Part shown: positions 16,673 through 24,676 of the stretch, in pieces | How the letters are laid out: every line of letters begins with the position of its first letter | Numbering within the stretch: position 1 is the first letter of the stretch | Source: Acidobacteriota bacterium | Lineage (GTDB): Bacteria; Acidobacteriota; Terriglobia; Acidiferrales; UBA7541 | DNA length: 64,000 bases | Assembly (NCBI GenBank): GCA_013289855.1 | Contig: JABCZD010000003.1 | Span: 62,001 to 126,000 of the forward strand | Reading direction: 5' to 3' | The notes under the pieces: generated by a model | The model's input: the letters and a program-made list of their open reading frames with translations, nothing else | Databases searched by the model: none | What the model was told of the DNA's origin: nothing | Position numbers and translations under genes: made by a program

Positions 16673-17854
16673 ATGATCGGTATCACGAGCTCGCGCGTAC
16701 GATCCCTCGTATTTCAGAATATCCGGTCCGCGATATTCGCTTCGGTGGGCAACCGCCTCATCATCGCCATGGTCGCGGCACTTTTCTTGGTATTTTTCGC
16801 GCCTCTCGTAACGCGCGCGCAGAACGGCGATCTGCCGCAGCCATTTCTTCCGGCTCAGGTTCACCCTGTCTCCACGGTGCCCCCCAATGGCGACGTGAAT
16901 CCATACGGCGTCGCCTTCGTTCCGCGGCAGTTTCCGACGGGCGCCGTGAACCCTGGCGACATCCTGGTCTCGAACTTCAACAACAATTTGAATCTCCAAG
17001 GCACGGGCACCACCATCGTGGACGTGCCTGCGGGGACCGGTGGTTCGGTGAGCGTCTTCTTTCAAGGCAGTGGATTGCTGGGCCTCACCACCGCTCTGAA
17101 TATTCTGCGCAAGGGATTCGTTCTGGTGGGGAATTTTCCGTCGCCAGACGGAACTTGTGGTAACGCTGGCAACGGCTCGATCCTAGTGATAAACAGCAGC
17201 GGCCAGCAAATCCAAAGCATAGCCGACCCTTCGTTTATCAACGGTCCGTGGGATTCCGCGCTTTTCGATCGCGGTGATAAAGCGAAATTGTTCATCGCTA
17301 ACGGCTTGACCGGCACGGTCGTGCGTCTCGACTTGGCGGTTGGCGCATCCGGCGTCACCGTGGAAGGCAAAACGCAAATTGCGTCCGGCTATTTGCATCA
17401 GTGCGATCCGGTCACGTTCGTGGACGCTCCGACCGGACTGGTCTACGACCCGCAATTGGATGTTCTCTATGTCGCTTCGAGCGCCGACAACGCCATCTTC
17501 GCGGTTAACGACGCCGGCGATACGACGCACGATCACGGTCGCGGAAGAGTGATCTTTGAAAGTAACAAGCATCTGCACGGCCCGCTTGGCATGATCATGG
17601 CGCCCAATGGGAACCTAGTGGTCGCCAACAACGATTCGATCAACCCGGACCCAGCGCAACCCAGCGAACTCGTCGAATTCACCACCACCGGGAAGTTTGT
17701 GAAAGAAATATCCGTAGACTCGAATTTCGGCGGCTCGTTTGGATTGGCCGTGGAAACCTCGGGCAACACCGTCCACTTTGCTGCTGTGGATGATAACGTG
17801 AGTACCCTGTTGGACTGGCAGTTTCCATTGCCGGAAAATGCTCGGCTGCCCTAG
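16673..17854 (+). CDS. exported beta-propeller (NHL/SMP-30-like) protein
   Basis: The 393-residue protein has a long N-region and hydrophobic signal segment (LIIAMVAALFLVFFAPLVTRA, cleavage near residue 49). The mature part repeats blade-like units with VNPGDILVSNFNN, FIANGLTGTVVRLDL, LVYDPQLDVLYVASSADNAI and LVVANNDSI, the pattern of NHL or SMP-30-like propellers. No catalytic set is evident. It probably works outside the cell or in the periplasm as a binding scaffold. The ATG is preceded by ATAAGGAG. It stands alone, followed by other exported proteins. Confidence 0.8.
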   Translation: MIGITSSRVRSLVFQNIRSAIFASVGNRLIIAMVAALFLVFFAPLVTRAQNGDLPQPFLPAQVHPVSTVPPNGDVNPYGVAFVPRQFPTGAVNPGDILVSNFNNNLNLQGTGTTIVDVPAGTGGSVSVFFQGSGLLGLTTALNILRKGFVLVGNFPSPDGTCGNAGNGSILVINSSGQQIQSIADPSFINGPWDSALFDRGDKAKLFIANGLTGTVVRLDLAVGASGVTVEGKTQIASGYLHQCDPVTFVDAPTGLVYDPQLDVLYVASSADNAIFAVNDAGDTTHDHGRGRVIFESNKHLHGPLGMIMAPNGNLVVANNDSINPDPAQPSELVEFTTTGKFVKEISVDSNFGGSFGLAVETSGNTVHFAAVDDNVSTLLDWQFPLPENARLP

Positions 17855-18065
17855 CATCGGGCAATACCCAGATCGTTTCTGGTTCGAGCTGTAATGGAAA
17901 TGGGGTGTTGTGACGCTTAGAGCCTCCCCATGTCAACAGCTGGCTGTGAGCCTTTTCCGGCTTGTGACTGAAATTGCTGCGTCTGTCACTTTTGACAGTG
18001 GAATCTCCTCCTCTCGCCAGCTAGTCTCCCGTCGAACGGCGAACACTGCCTTGGGAGATCGCACG

Positions 18066-19010
18066 ATGAAATTACATGTACGCAATATGCAAAGAATCAC
18101 GCTCAAATTGGCTCTAGCCTCCGCTGCACTTCTGTTGCTCTGTGGCCTTGCCGCCGCGCAAAGCACGCAAGTCAAAGGCGTGATCAACGGCCGCAGTGGC
18201 GCCACCATGTCGGTTCAGACGCAGGATGGCAATGTGACTGTCGTCCTCACGGACTCCACCAAAGTGCAAGAGCCTGAGGGCGTGTTTCGCAAGAAGAACG
18301 TCAGCATGGCCGCTCTTGTTCCGGGTCTGCAAGTCGATGTAAAAGGTTCCTACAATCCGCAGAACCAACTCGTCGCGGACACTGTCACCTTCAAAGGATC
18401 TTCGCTGCAAACCGCGCAAGACATCCAGGCTGGCTTGGCTCCCACGCAACAGCAGTTGGACCAAACTGCGGCACAAGTTCAGGAGCAGCAACAGCAGCTT
18501 CAGCAGCAGCAGGCGCAACTTACGGCCGAGCAGCAGCAAAGCGCCGCGCATCAGGCAGAGATTGCGGCCAACCAGGCCAAGATTGCGGCCAATCTGGCGT
18601 CGATCGCCGCAGCCAACAAACGCTTCGGTGAGCTCGGTGAGTACAACATTCTGGGAGAGGTGACCGTGCTTTTTGGCAACGGCGAAGTGAACGTTGAACA
18701 GCAATATAAACCTCAACTGCTGGCATTGGCGAAGCAGGCTACGGGAATCACCGCTTACATTATTCAGGTCCAGGGGTATGCATCGAAGGTCGGAAGCGCC
18801 GCGTTCAATCAGAAGCTGAGCACCGAACGCGCCGAAAACGTTACTAATTTCCTCCTGCAACAGGGGCAGATTCCGCTAACCAATATGCTGTCTCCCGGCG
18901 CGATGGGCACCAGCCAGCAGGTCGCGCCCGATAACACCGTCGAAGGTCAGGCCGAGAACCGCCGCGTGGTTGTGCGCATCCTCCAAAATAAAGGTATCGC
19001 CGGCACGTAA
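18066..19010 (+). CDS. OmpA-family protein with N-terminal DUF5666-like domain and coiled coil
   Basis: I chose ATG 18066 (TTGGGAG about 8 nt upstream), giving 314 residues. A signal peptide (TLKLALASAALLLLCGLAAA) ends near residue 32. Residues about 35-115 form a small beta domain resembling DUF5666. A Gln/Ala-rich coiled coil follows (about 125-190, with QEQQQQLQQQQAQLTAEQQQ). The C-terminal OmpA-like domain (about 200-310) has YIIQVQGYASKVGSAAFNQK, RAENVTNFLLQQG and GQAENRRVVVRI, which binds peptidoglycan by family knowledge. It probably links the envelope to the cell wall; the first domain may bind a partner. No frameshift or overlap is visible. Confidence 0.85.
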   Translation: MKLHVRNMQRITLKLALASAALLLLCGLAAAQSTQVKGVINGRSGATMSVQTQDGNVTVVLTDSTKVQEPEGVFRKKNVSMAALVPGLQVDVKGSYNPQNQLVADTVTFKGSSLQTAQDIQAGLAPTQQQLDQTAAQVQEQQQQLQQQQAQLTAEQQQSAAHQAEIAANQAKIAANLASIAAANKRFGELGEYNILGEVTVLFGNGEVNVEQQYKPQLLALAKQATGITAYIIQVQGYASKVGSAAFNQKLSTERAENVTNFLLQQGQIPLTNMLSPGAMGTSQQVAPDNTVEGQAENRRVVVRILQNKGIAGT

Positions 19011-19161
19011 ACTCGCGGAACGCTTTCGCCAATGTTTGTTCTCTGGCTCTCGAATAAATTGCGATCCCCTGTTCATTCTGACAGTTCCCTTCGCTGATTC
19101 GATAGCTCAAGAATGAAATCCCCGGGGATCGGTTTCAGACCGTCGCTAAGGAGAAAAAGCT

Positions 19162-19782
19162 ATGCCGCAAAATAACAAATTAAATAATTCGCATCTCACC
19201 TGGACGCTCACGAGTCTTCTGGTATTGGCGTTGCTCGTTGTGGCCGCGCTTCCGGCGCTTTCCGCGCGGGGCACCAAGAACGAGACCATCGAAGCCACCG
19301 CCATGGGCACGGGCACCCAATTGGGTCAGGTGATTGGTGTTTCCATGGAAATCTACGAATTCTCGACTCCCGCCGACAGACAGGGACTGGTTGAAGCCTT
19401 CAATAAGGGACAGAACCAAGGACTCGTCAATGCCCTCAGCAAGATGCGCGCTGTGGGTCATGTCTCCATTACCGGCACGCTGGGCTACGATGCCTCGTTC
19501 ATCCGCATGATCCCGACGCCGACGGGCCGCAAGATTCGTTTTGTAACCAATCGTCCGCTGCGTTTCGGAGAGGTCTGGGCCGACTCGCAATCGACGGCCT
19601 TCAATCTCACCGGCGGCGAGTTCGATCTGAACGATTCAGATAAGAGCAAGAGCACCGGCGTGTTGTATCCGGAGTGCCAGTTGGTGATCGACAAGCAGGG
19701 CCAGCTGCAAATTGACCTCAACCAAAATGCCTGGAAGCTGGTCGACGTGCTCGATTGGGCGGGCACGGCCGGCGTCAACTAA
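19162..19782 (+). CDS. exported hypothetical protein
   Basis: This 206-residue protein starts with a signal peptide (TWTLTSLLVLALLVVAALPALSA). The mature part contains IGVSMEIYEFSTPADRQGL, FIRMIPTPTGRKIRF and LTGGEFDLNDSDKSKSTGVL. I do not recognise the family. The ATG is preceded by CTAAGGAG. It sits among exported proteins of unknown role, with 152 bp between it and the OmpA-like gene, so it may be an independent unit. No enzymatic motif is visible. Confidence 0.65.
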   Translation: MPQNNKLNNSHLTWTLTSLLVLALLVVAALPALSARGTKNETIEATAMGTGTQLGQVIGVSMEIYEFSTPADRQGLVEAFNKGQNQGLVNALSKMRAVGHVSITGTLGYDASFIRMIPTPTGRKIRFVTNRPLRFGEVWADSQSTAFNLTGGEFDLNDSDKSKSTGVLYPECQLVIDKQGQLQIDLNQNAWKLVDVLDWAGTAGVN

Positions 19783-20037
19783 GCACGCGCACCGCTCATC
19801 CGCCAGACGGTCCGCGCGTCCAGCGATGAATTGAATTTGCCACTCGCGCTGTTCAGGGCGCCGGGATGGTTCCGATTCCCCGCGTGAGCCCTCTACGTGC
19901 CAGCCGCTCCTTCGCGGAGGAATCTGCTCGCACCACTCGTGTGCTTGCTCACCTGTCATTTCTAACAGTGGCCATGCGTGCGGCTTCCGTTTAGCTTGCA
20001 CATGTTTGGCGTCGCAGTCTGCCGCGGCGGAGGGGCT

Positions 20038-21060
20038 TTGGAGTTCACGCGAAGAGACTTGATCAGGGTTTCGGCGGCAACCGCGGTTTTGGGAACCTTG
20101 AGTCGCGTGGCCGAAGCGCTCGACGATCCGCTGCCTTCGTGGAACAACGGTGCCGCTAAGCAGGCGATCCTCACTTTCGTCAAAGATACGACGGACAAGT
20201 CCAGTTCCAAGTTCGTTGAACCAAAGGATCGCATCGCCACCTTTGATCAGGACGGTACGCTCTGGACGGAACACCCGCTCTACACCCAAGCCATGTTTGC
20301 GCTTGACCGCCTCGTCAAAATGGCGCCGCAACACCCCGCCTGGAAAGAGACCGAACCGTTCAAGTCGGTGCTCTCCGGCGACCGCGAAGCGATGGCCAAG
20401 TTCACCGAGAAGGACTGGGTGGAAATTGTTGGCGTAACGCATTCGGGAATGGGTACAGAAGAGTTCCAATCGCTGGTCCTCGCTTGGATCGGGGTGGCCA
20501 AGGCTCCGCGTTTCGTGCGGCCGTACACCGATCTCGTCTACCAGCCGATGCTGGAAGTGATGAAATATCTGCGCCAGAAGGAATACCGAACCTATATCGT
20601 CACCGGTGGCGGGCAGGAGTTTGTGCGCGTGTACAGCGAGCAAGTGTATGGCGTTCCGCCCGAGCAGGTGGTGGGCTCCAGCATCGCAACCACGTACGTA
20701 AATACGAATGGCAAGCCGGTGCTGATGCGCGAACCGAAGCCGTTCTTTATCGATGACGGTCCCGGAAAAGCGATCGGCATCAACATGTTCATCGGCAAGC
20801 GGCCGTACGCGGCGTTTGGCAATTCCGGCGGCGATACTCAGATGCTGCAGTGGACGCAAGCCGGCGACGGTGCGCGCTTGATGATGCTCGTGCATCATGA
20901 CGATGGCACGCGCGAGTACGCGTATGGCCCGGCGGGAGGTTTGCCGGATACCAAGGTCGGCACTTTTTCCGAGGCGCTGATGGCCGAAGCCAATAAGAGC
21001 AGCTGGACGGTGATCAGCATGAAGAACGACTGGAAGCGCATTTTCCCGTTCGATAAGTAA
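20038..21060 (+). CDS. HAD-superfamily phosphatase with Tat-like signal
   Basis: With the TTG at 20038 the protein has 340 residues and opens EFTRRDLIRVSAATAVLGTL, a twin-arginine type export signal. The HAD phosphatase core is visible: D70 and D72 in ATFDQDGTLW, YIVTGGGQEF with the motif II Thr, and AFGNSGGDTQM with the motif IV acidic residue. It should remove phosphate from a small substrate outside the cytoplasm. GGAGG lies 4 nt before the TTG, a short spacing; in-frame GTG 19978 or ATG 20002 lack a Shine-Dalgarno but would also be acceptable. No operon partner. Confidence 0.82.
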   Translation: MEFTRRDLIRVSAATAVLGTLSRVAEALDDPLPSWNNGAAKQAILTFVKDTTDKSSSKFVEPKDRIATFDQDGTLWTEHPLYTQAMFALDRLVKMAPQHPAWKETEPFKSVLSGDREAMAKFTEKDWVEIVGVTHSGMGTEEFQSLVLAWIGVAKAPRFVRPYTDLVYQPMLEVMKYLRQKEYRTYIVTGGGQEFVRVYSEQVYGVPPEQVVGSSIATTYVNTNGKPVLMREPKPFFIDDGPGKAIGINMFIGKRPYAAFGNSGGDTQMLQWTQAGDGARLMMLVHHDDGTREYAYGPAGGLPDTKVGTFSEALMAEANKSSWTVISMKNDWKRIFPFDK

Positions 21061-21445
21061 ATCGCATCGCGGGCCCAAAGCACGTGCCGCCTTCATCGCT
21101 AAGGTTGCGCACCCATCGCGAACAAGATGTTCGATTGCCAGCGTTCTCCTTTTCGTCCTCAAGGTGGGATGGCCCTCTTCGGGCGGACACTACGCCGCCC
21201 AAACGAAGGCTGGAGTTCTCAGGAAAATCTCAGGATTTCTAAGTTCGCGTCCACGCCTCCAAACTCCCAGCTTTGTAGCTCGCGCCCTGTCCCCGCGCCC
21301 ATAACGCCGCTCTCCCCTTACACCAGCAATTCATGAAGTTGCAGACGCGGACGATTTGCCAGCAACGCTTTTTGGTGCGATGCATTTCCCACGCCGTGGG
21401 TGCGCTCGCAAGTTTGCTTGCGGCGACCGATGGGCATTGACGCTT
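21061..21445. other. intergenic region
   Basis: This stretch of 385 bases has no frame with protein features. A hairpin CGCAAG-TTTG-CTTGCG lies near 21408-21423 and CCCACG/CGTGGG near 21390. Neither has a T-run, so I cannot call them terminators. Confidence 0.45.
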
Positions 21446-21847
21446 TCAGTTGTTGTCTTCCTCGGTTGAAGAAAGAAAGATACGCCCGGCGAGAACTTCG
21501 CGAATCGCGGGCAACAAATCGGTGTCCCTGCGATTCTTCGCGACATATCCAGAAGCTCCCGCGTCCATACAGACGTCTATGAAGGTCAGGTCGGAATGAA
21601 CGGTCAAGAACACTATTTTGGCACGAGACCCTGATTGCTTTAGTTGCTTCGCGGCTTCGATGCCGTTCAGGACTGGCATGGAGATGTCCGTGATAATCAG
21701 GTCAGGCTCCAATCTGATAGCGGTCTCGACCAGCGTCTTGCCGTTGCGGACGTTTCCAATAACCTCGTATGTTGGTCCGAGAATTTCTTCAACCAACTCC
21801 GGAATGCCGGGATGGTCGTCTGCGATGAGTATGCGCACCTTGCTCAT
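21446..21847 (-). CDS. stand-alone response regulator receiver protein
   Basis: The 133-residue protein is only a REC domain. It shows the acidic pocket D10-D11 (ILIADDHPG), phospho-acceptor D54 (LIITDISMPVLNG), the switch Thr in FLTVHSD and K in GYVAKNRRD. The sequence resembles NarL-type receivers, but the LuxR-like HTH is missing; a short acidic tail (STEEDNN) takes its place. It could act through protein contacts or as a phosphate sink. The nearest plus-strand gene, a zinc ribbon protein at 21994, is divergent. No histidine kinase is adjacent. Confidence 0.88.
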   Translation of the reverse strand: MSKVRILIADDHPGIPELVEEILGPTYEVIGNVRNGKTLVETAIRLEPDLIITDISMPVLNGIEAAKQLKQSGSRAKIVFLTVHSDLTFIDVCMDAGASGYVAKNRRDTDLLPAIREVLAGRIFLSSTEEDNN

Positions 21848-21993
21848 GTTTGGTTGACTCCAGAAGCATTCGCTCGGACAGCCGCGGGCGGGAGCGACTA
21901 GACGATAAGAATGTCATTGACCAAACCGCGTTGGAATCAGTACTTTTTACAGCAACCTGGAAGGAGGTTCTAGCATTTAGGGCGCGAGGGACT

Positions 21994-22236
21994 ATGACCT
22001 GCAACAAGTGCGCATCCAGCAATCAGCGGGGGTTTACCGGGGAATTGACTCTCTCTTTTTCAGAACTTAAAAATGTCAATCTAGCGCCAGTTTACAGCTC
22101 CGCGGATGTCTTAGTTTGCCTCGATTGCGGCCACGTAGAACTTACTCTGCCTGCGGCTAAATTGGAGCAACTCAAACAGGGAGCCTTGGAAGAGCGTTCG
22201 CCTTCTTCCGGCGAAGCTGGCGCGATCAAATCCTGA
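21994..22236 (+). CDS. small zinc-ribbon protein
   Basis: I chose ATG 21994 (GCGAGG upstream), giving 80 residues; a longer frame from 21850 has no conserved features in the extension. Two Cys pairs, TCNKC and CLDCG, about 40 residues apart, form a likely zinc ribbon. Between them lies TGELTLSFSELKNVNLAPV. I recognise this arrangement from small proteins common in Acidobacteria, with unknown role. It could bind RNA, DNA or a protein. It is divergent from the receiver gene at 21446. Confidence 0.72.
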   Translation: MTCNKCASSNQRGFTGELTLSFSELKNVNLAPVYSSADVLVCLDCGHVELTLPAAKLEQLKQGALEERSPSSGEAGAIKS

Positions 22237-22612
22237 TACTTGGTGCCGCTCTCTGCCTTAATTCCGCGCAAATCGATCAGCGCTTCGGTTTGTAGTCCTT
22301 GCACCGACAATTCGGAAAATTACAAGGGTGCTTAAATTTATCGCCGACTTTCTGGGCGCGATGAATCGCTTTGCCGTGAGCGCAGGACAAACAGGCTTTT
22401 ATCATGGGCGGGTGAGGCATCGGGGGAGATTACCACGCCAGGGGCAATTCTTTGAATGCTCAGTCTTGGTAGAGTATCCACGGGTTAGCGGCCCGGTGGG
22501 GCGACTGCGGGACAATTCATTAAGCGCTGGGCGGTCGGCCCCCGGCTGACTCCGCCGGTATCTCGACAGAACGCGTGGCCCGGACGTAGGTCGAGAGCAC
22601 GATTCAGGGTGC

Positions 22613-22637
22613 CCCATCCTCGTTTTTTGAGGGTGGG
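22613..22637. repeat. hairpin repeat with T-rich loop
   Basis: Arms CCCATCCTC and GAGGGTGGG pair with one G-T wobble across a GTTTTTT loop. The context GGTGCCCCATCC matches a short hairpin I associate with dispersed elements in Acidobacteria, but no second copy exists here. Confidence 0.5.
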
Positions 22638-22953
22638 TCTGTCCTTTGAATTCGCTGCAACCATTGGTACCTAACCCCCTCGCTCCACTGGCTCCAAAAC
22701 GGAACCAGACCGCGCATTTCCGTTCGAAAGTACTATTCCCATCATTCGAATTTAGTACTACATAATAATATCTCTTGACAAGCATCACAAGCCCATGCTT
22801 ACCATGCCCTGTGAAACTCGCATTCCACCTCTATCCTGACCCCTTCGGACGGAGGGGCGTCCCCAATCCGCAACGCCGCGTCCGTATTTCCTCACCTCAT
22901 TACGTCATTACCTCACTTCTCGTTTACCCTGAGCGCTGTGGCCGAACAGCCGT

Positions 22954-23020
22954 AACCCCAACAGAATCTTACTCTTTCGCGAGAATCACCCCTAAACCCA
23001 ATAGAATCCTACTCTTTCAT
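22954..23020. repeat. two imperfect 27-nt direct repeats
   Basis: Two copies of a unit with the core AGAATCYTACTCTTTC occur at 22954-22980 and 22994-23020, with a 40-nt period. They differ by a few substitutions. Function unknown. Confidence 0.6.
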
Positions 23021-23116
23021 CAGCACCCCGGGGGGTACCCCGTATCACCCTAGTTACTAATCCCATCCCTCCCAAATCGCTCAGTGCGCCTGCAACCAGC
23101 ACAAAAAGGACACTTT

Positions 23117-24676
23117 ATGCCTCGTAAACCCGATCCAGCCACCCTCTGCCAGCACCACTCCAAAGACGGCAAACGCTGCCACATGCTCCTCGCCGCCGCC
23201 AGTTCAACGCTCTGCGCCTTCCACGAACGCGTTACCGCCAAACTAGCCGCCGCTAAAGGACGACGACAGTCCGCCGAAGCCACCTTTCCTCTGGCGAAGG
23301 AGGGCGACTCCACCGACCTCTTCGCCCTCTTCAGTCAGGATCTCCCCAAACAAGAAACCGCCGCCGACATCCACACCCACCTCTCGAACCTCTCTCTTGC
23401 TCTTCAGCAAGGCCGCATCTCCCCGCGCCGCGCCGCCGTCCTCGCCTACATCAACAGCCTGCTACTCCGCACCCTCCCCGCCATCGAAAAACAAAATTCC
23501 CCTCACGATTCCGGCGGAATCGACATGACCGGCGCCCCCCGCCCCATCCGCAACCTACCACCGCCGCAACACTCTCCCTCGCAATACTCCCCTGGATCCT
23601 ACACAACTCCAGACTCCTACGTGCCGTCCGCCGTTGTTGCGGCCCCCTTCAGGGAGCCATCCCCATCTCCGAGTCTTCCCCGTGGCGAATGTGGCGAATC
23701 TTTAGATTCGCATTCCGCCCCTCCGCTTCCGCCAACCGCAACACCGCCACCATCCGCGTCAAAACTCTACGGCTTCCAACACACCGTAGGGGCACGGCAG
23801 GCCATGCCCGCACACTCAACCTCAAATTCCTCAACGCCGCAGTCCCACTCCTCTACCTCCTTAACCTCCTCTACTTCCTTTACCTCTCTTGCTCCTCCGG
23901 TTAGACTGACCGTAACTACCCATGCCGATCACCACCGGAAAATTAATCGCTATCGAGGGGATCGACGGCAGCGGCAAACGCACCCAGGTGGAACTGCTGG
24001 CCAGCGCCTTGCGCCAGCGCGGCTACTCCGTGCACCAGACCGGCTTCCCCAAATACGACTCCACTTTCGGCAAACTAATCGGACAATTTCTCGACGGCCA
24101 GCTCGGCCCGCTCGAAACGGTGGACCCGCGCTTCACTGCCCTGCTCTACGCCGGCGACCGCCTGGAAGCCAAGCCCGAACTGGATGCCGCGCTGGGCAAA
24201 GGCCAGATCGTCCTCGCCGATCGTTATATCGGCTCAAACCTGGCGCACCAGGGCGCGCGCACTGGGCCCGAATCGCGCGCGCATTTCATCGATTGGATCC
24301 GCCACGTCGAATACTCCATCTACGGTTTGCCGCACGAACAGCTCGTCCTATATCTCCGCGTAACTCCCGAACAAGCCCAGAAAATGGTGTTGCAAAAAAA
24401 CGCTCGCGAATACACTGCCGCCGTGCAAGATCTGCAGGAAGCCAGCCTGCTCCATCTGCAAACCGCCGCGGAAGTTTACGATCAGCTCTCCGCTCAGGCG
24501 CCTTGGGTCACCATTCAGTGCTTCGATTCTTCGAGCAACGTGATGCATCCGGCGGCGCAAATTGCCGCCGAAATTCTCTCCGTCGTCGAACCGGTCTTGG
24601 CCCAAACCGTCTTGGCGCAAACGGCCTTGCCGCATGCCGACGCTCCGGAGGGTCTCTAGCTCATGGCCTTCGCTGA
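23117..24676 (+). CDS. Cys/His-motif protein with low-complexity tail; frame runs into tmk
   Basis: From ATG 23117 (preceded by AAAAAGGACAC) the first 120 or so residues look like a real protein. LCQHHSKDGKRCHMLL and LCAFHERV give a C-x2-H plus C...C-x2-H pattern, probably a zinc-binding knuckle that recurs in acidobacterial unknowns. From about residue 140 the sequence becomes Pro/Ser/Thr-rich and includes two dispersed palindromes (23694 and 23786). From 23922 the open frame overlaps tmk in another frame to its stop at 24676. Translation through tmk is unlikely, so I think the true protein ends earlier through a frame change or is a decayed gene. Treat only the first 400 bases as well supported. 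Function unknown. Confidence 0.5.
   Translation: MPRKPDPATLCQHHSKDGKRCHMLLAAASSTLCAFHERVTAKLAAAKGRRQSAEATFPLAKEGDSTDLFALFSQDLPKQETAADIHTHLSNLSLALQQGRISPRRAAVLAYINSLLLRTLPAIEKQNSPHDSGGIDMTGAPRPIRNLPPPQHSPSQYSPGSYTTPDSYVPSAVVAAPFREPSPSPSLPRGECGESLDSHSAPPLPPTATPPPSASKLYGFQHTVGARQAMPAHSTSNSSTPQSHSSTSLTSSTSFTSLAPPVRLTVTTHADHHRKINRYRGDRRQRQTHPGGTAGQRLAPARLLRAPDRLPQIRLHFRQTNRTISRRPARPARNGGPALHCPALRRRPPGSQARTGCRAGQRPDRPRRSLYRLKPGAPGRAHWARIARAFHRLDPPRRILHLRFAARTARPISPRNSRTSPENGVAKKRSRIHCRRARSAGSQPAPSANRRGSLRSALRSGALGHHSVLRFFEQRDASGGANCRRNSLRRRTGLGPNRLGANGLAACRRSGGSLAHGLR
23694..23711. repeat. 18-bp palindromic hairpin
   Basis: GCGAATCT-TT-AGATTCGC is a perfect inverted repeat with 8-bp arms. It lies in the low-complexity tail of the Cys/His-motif ORF and resembles a dispersed REP-like element. 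Confidence 0.6.
23786..23810. repeat. dispersed palindromic repeat, copy E (degenerate)
   Basis: GTAGGGGCACGGCAGGCCAT and its continuation match one half of the palindrome at 46244, with the second half decayed. It is inside the tail of the Cys/His-motif ORF. Confidence 0.6.
23922..24659 (+). CDS. tmk: thymidylate kinase
   Basis: This 245-residue protein has the P-loop IEGIDGSGKRTQ (residues about 11-22) and the DRYIGS motif (VLADRYIGSNLA) that binds dTMP. It phosphorylates dTMP to dTDP in the cytoplasm. It is longer than the usual 210 residues because of a C-terminal Ala/Gln-rich tail. The ATG has no Shine-Dalgarno; a weak TAGACT (23902-23907) lies 14 nt before it, so a leaderless start is possible. 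The next gene, holB, begins 3 nt after the stop. tmk next to holB is common in bacteria. Confidence 0.92.
   Translation: MPITTGKLIAIEGIDGSGKRTQVELLASALRQRGYSVHQTGFPKYDSTFGKLIGQFLDGQLGPLETVDPRFTALLYAGDRLEAKPELDAALGKGQIVLADRYIGSNLAHQGARTGPESRAHFIDWIRHVEYSIYGLPHEQLVLYLRVTPEQAQKMVLQKNAREYTAAVQDLQEASLLHLQTAAEVYDQLSAQAPWVTIQCFDSSSNVMHPAAQIAAEILSVVEPVLAQTVLAQTALPHADAPEGL

Larger units (their letters stand above)
22237..23116. other. repeat-bearing intergenic region
   Basis: This 880-base region has no convincing gene. It contains the hairpin at 22613 and the direct repeats at 22954 that are listed separately, and overlapping palindromes CCCCGGGG and GGGGTACCCC near 23026-23041. Open frames inside lack protein features. 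It is the largest gap without a gene. Confidence 0.55.

Noticed and set aside
19636-21162. 508-codon minus-strand frame opposite the HAD gene
   Set aside because: It covers a gene with the HAD motifs, and its own sequence has only Arg/His-rich content.
23084-23116. Earlier start for the Cys/His-motif ORF
   Set aside because: The extra 11 residues are not conserved-looking, and the ATG at 23117 fits better.
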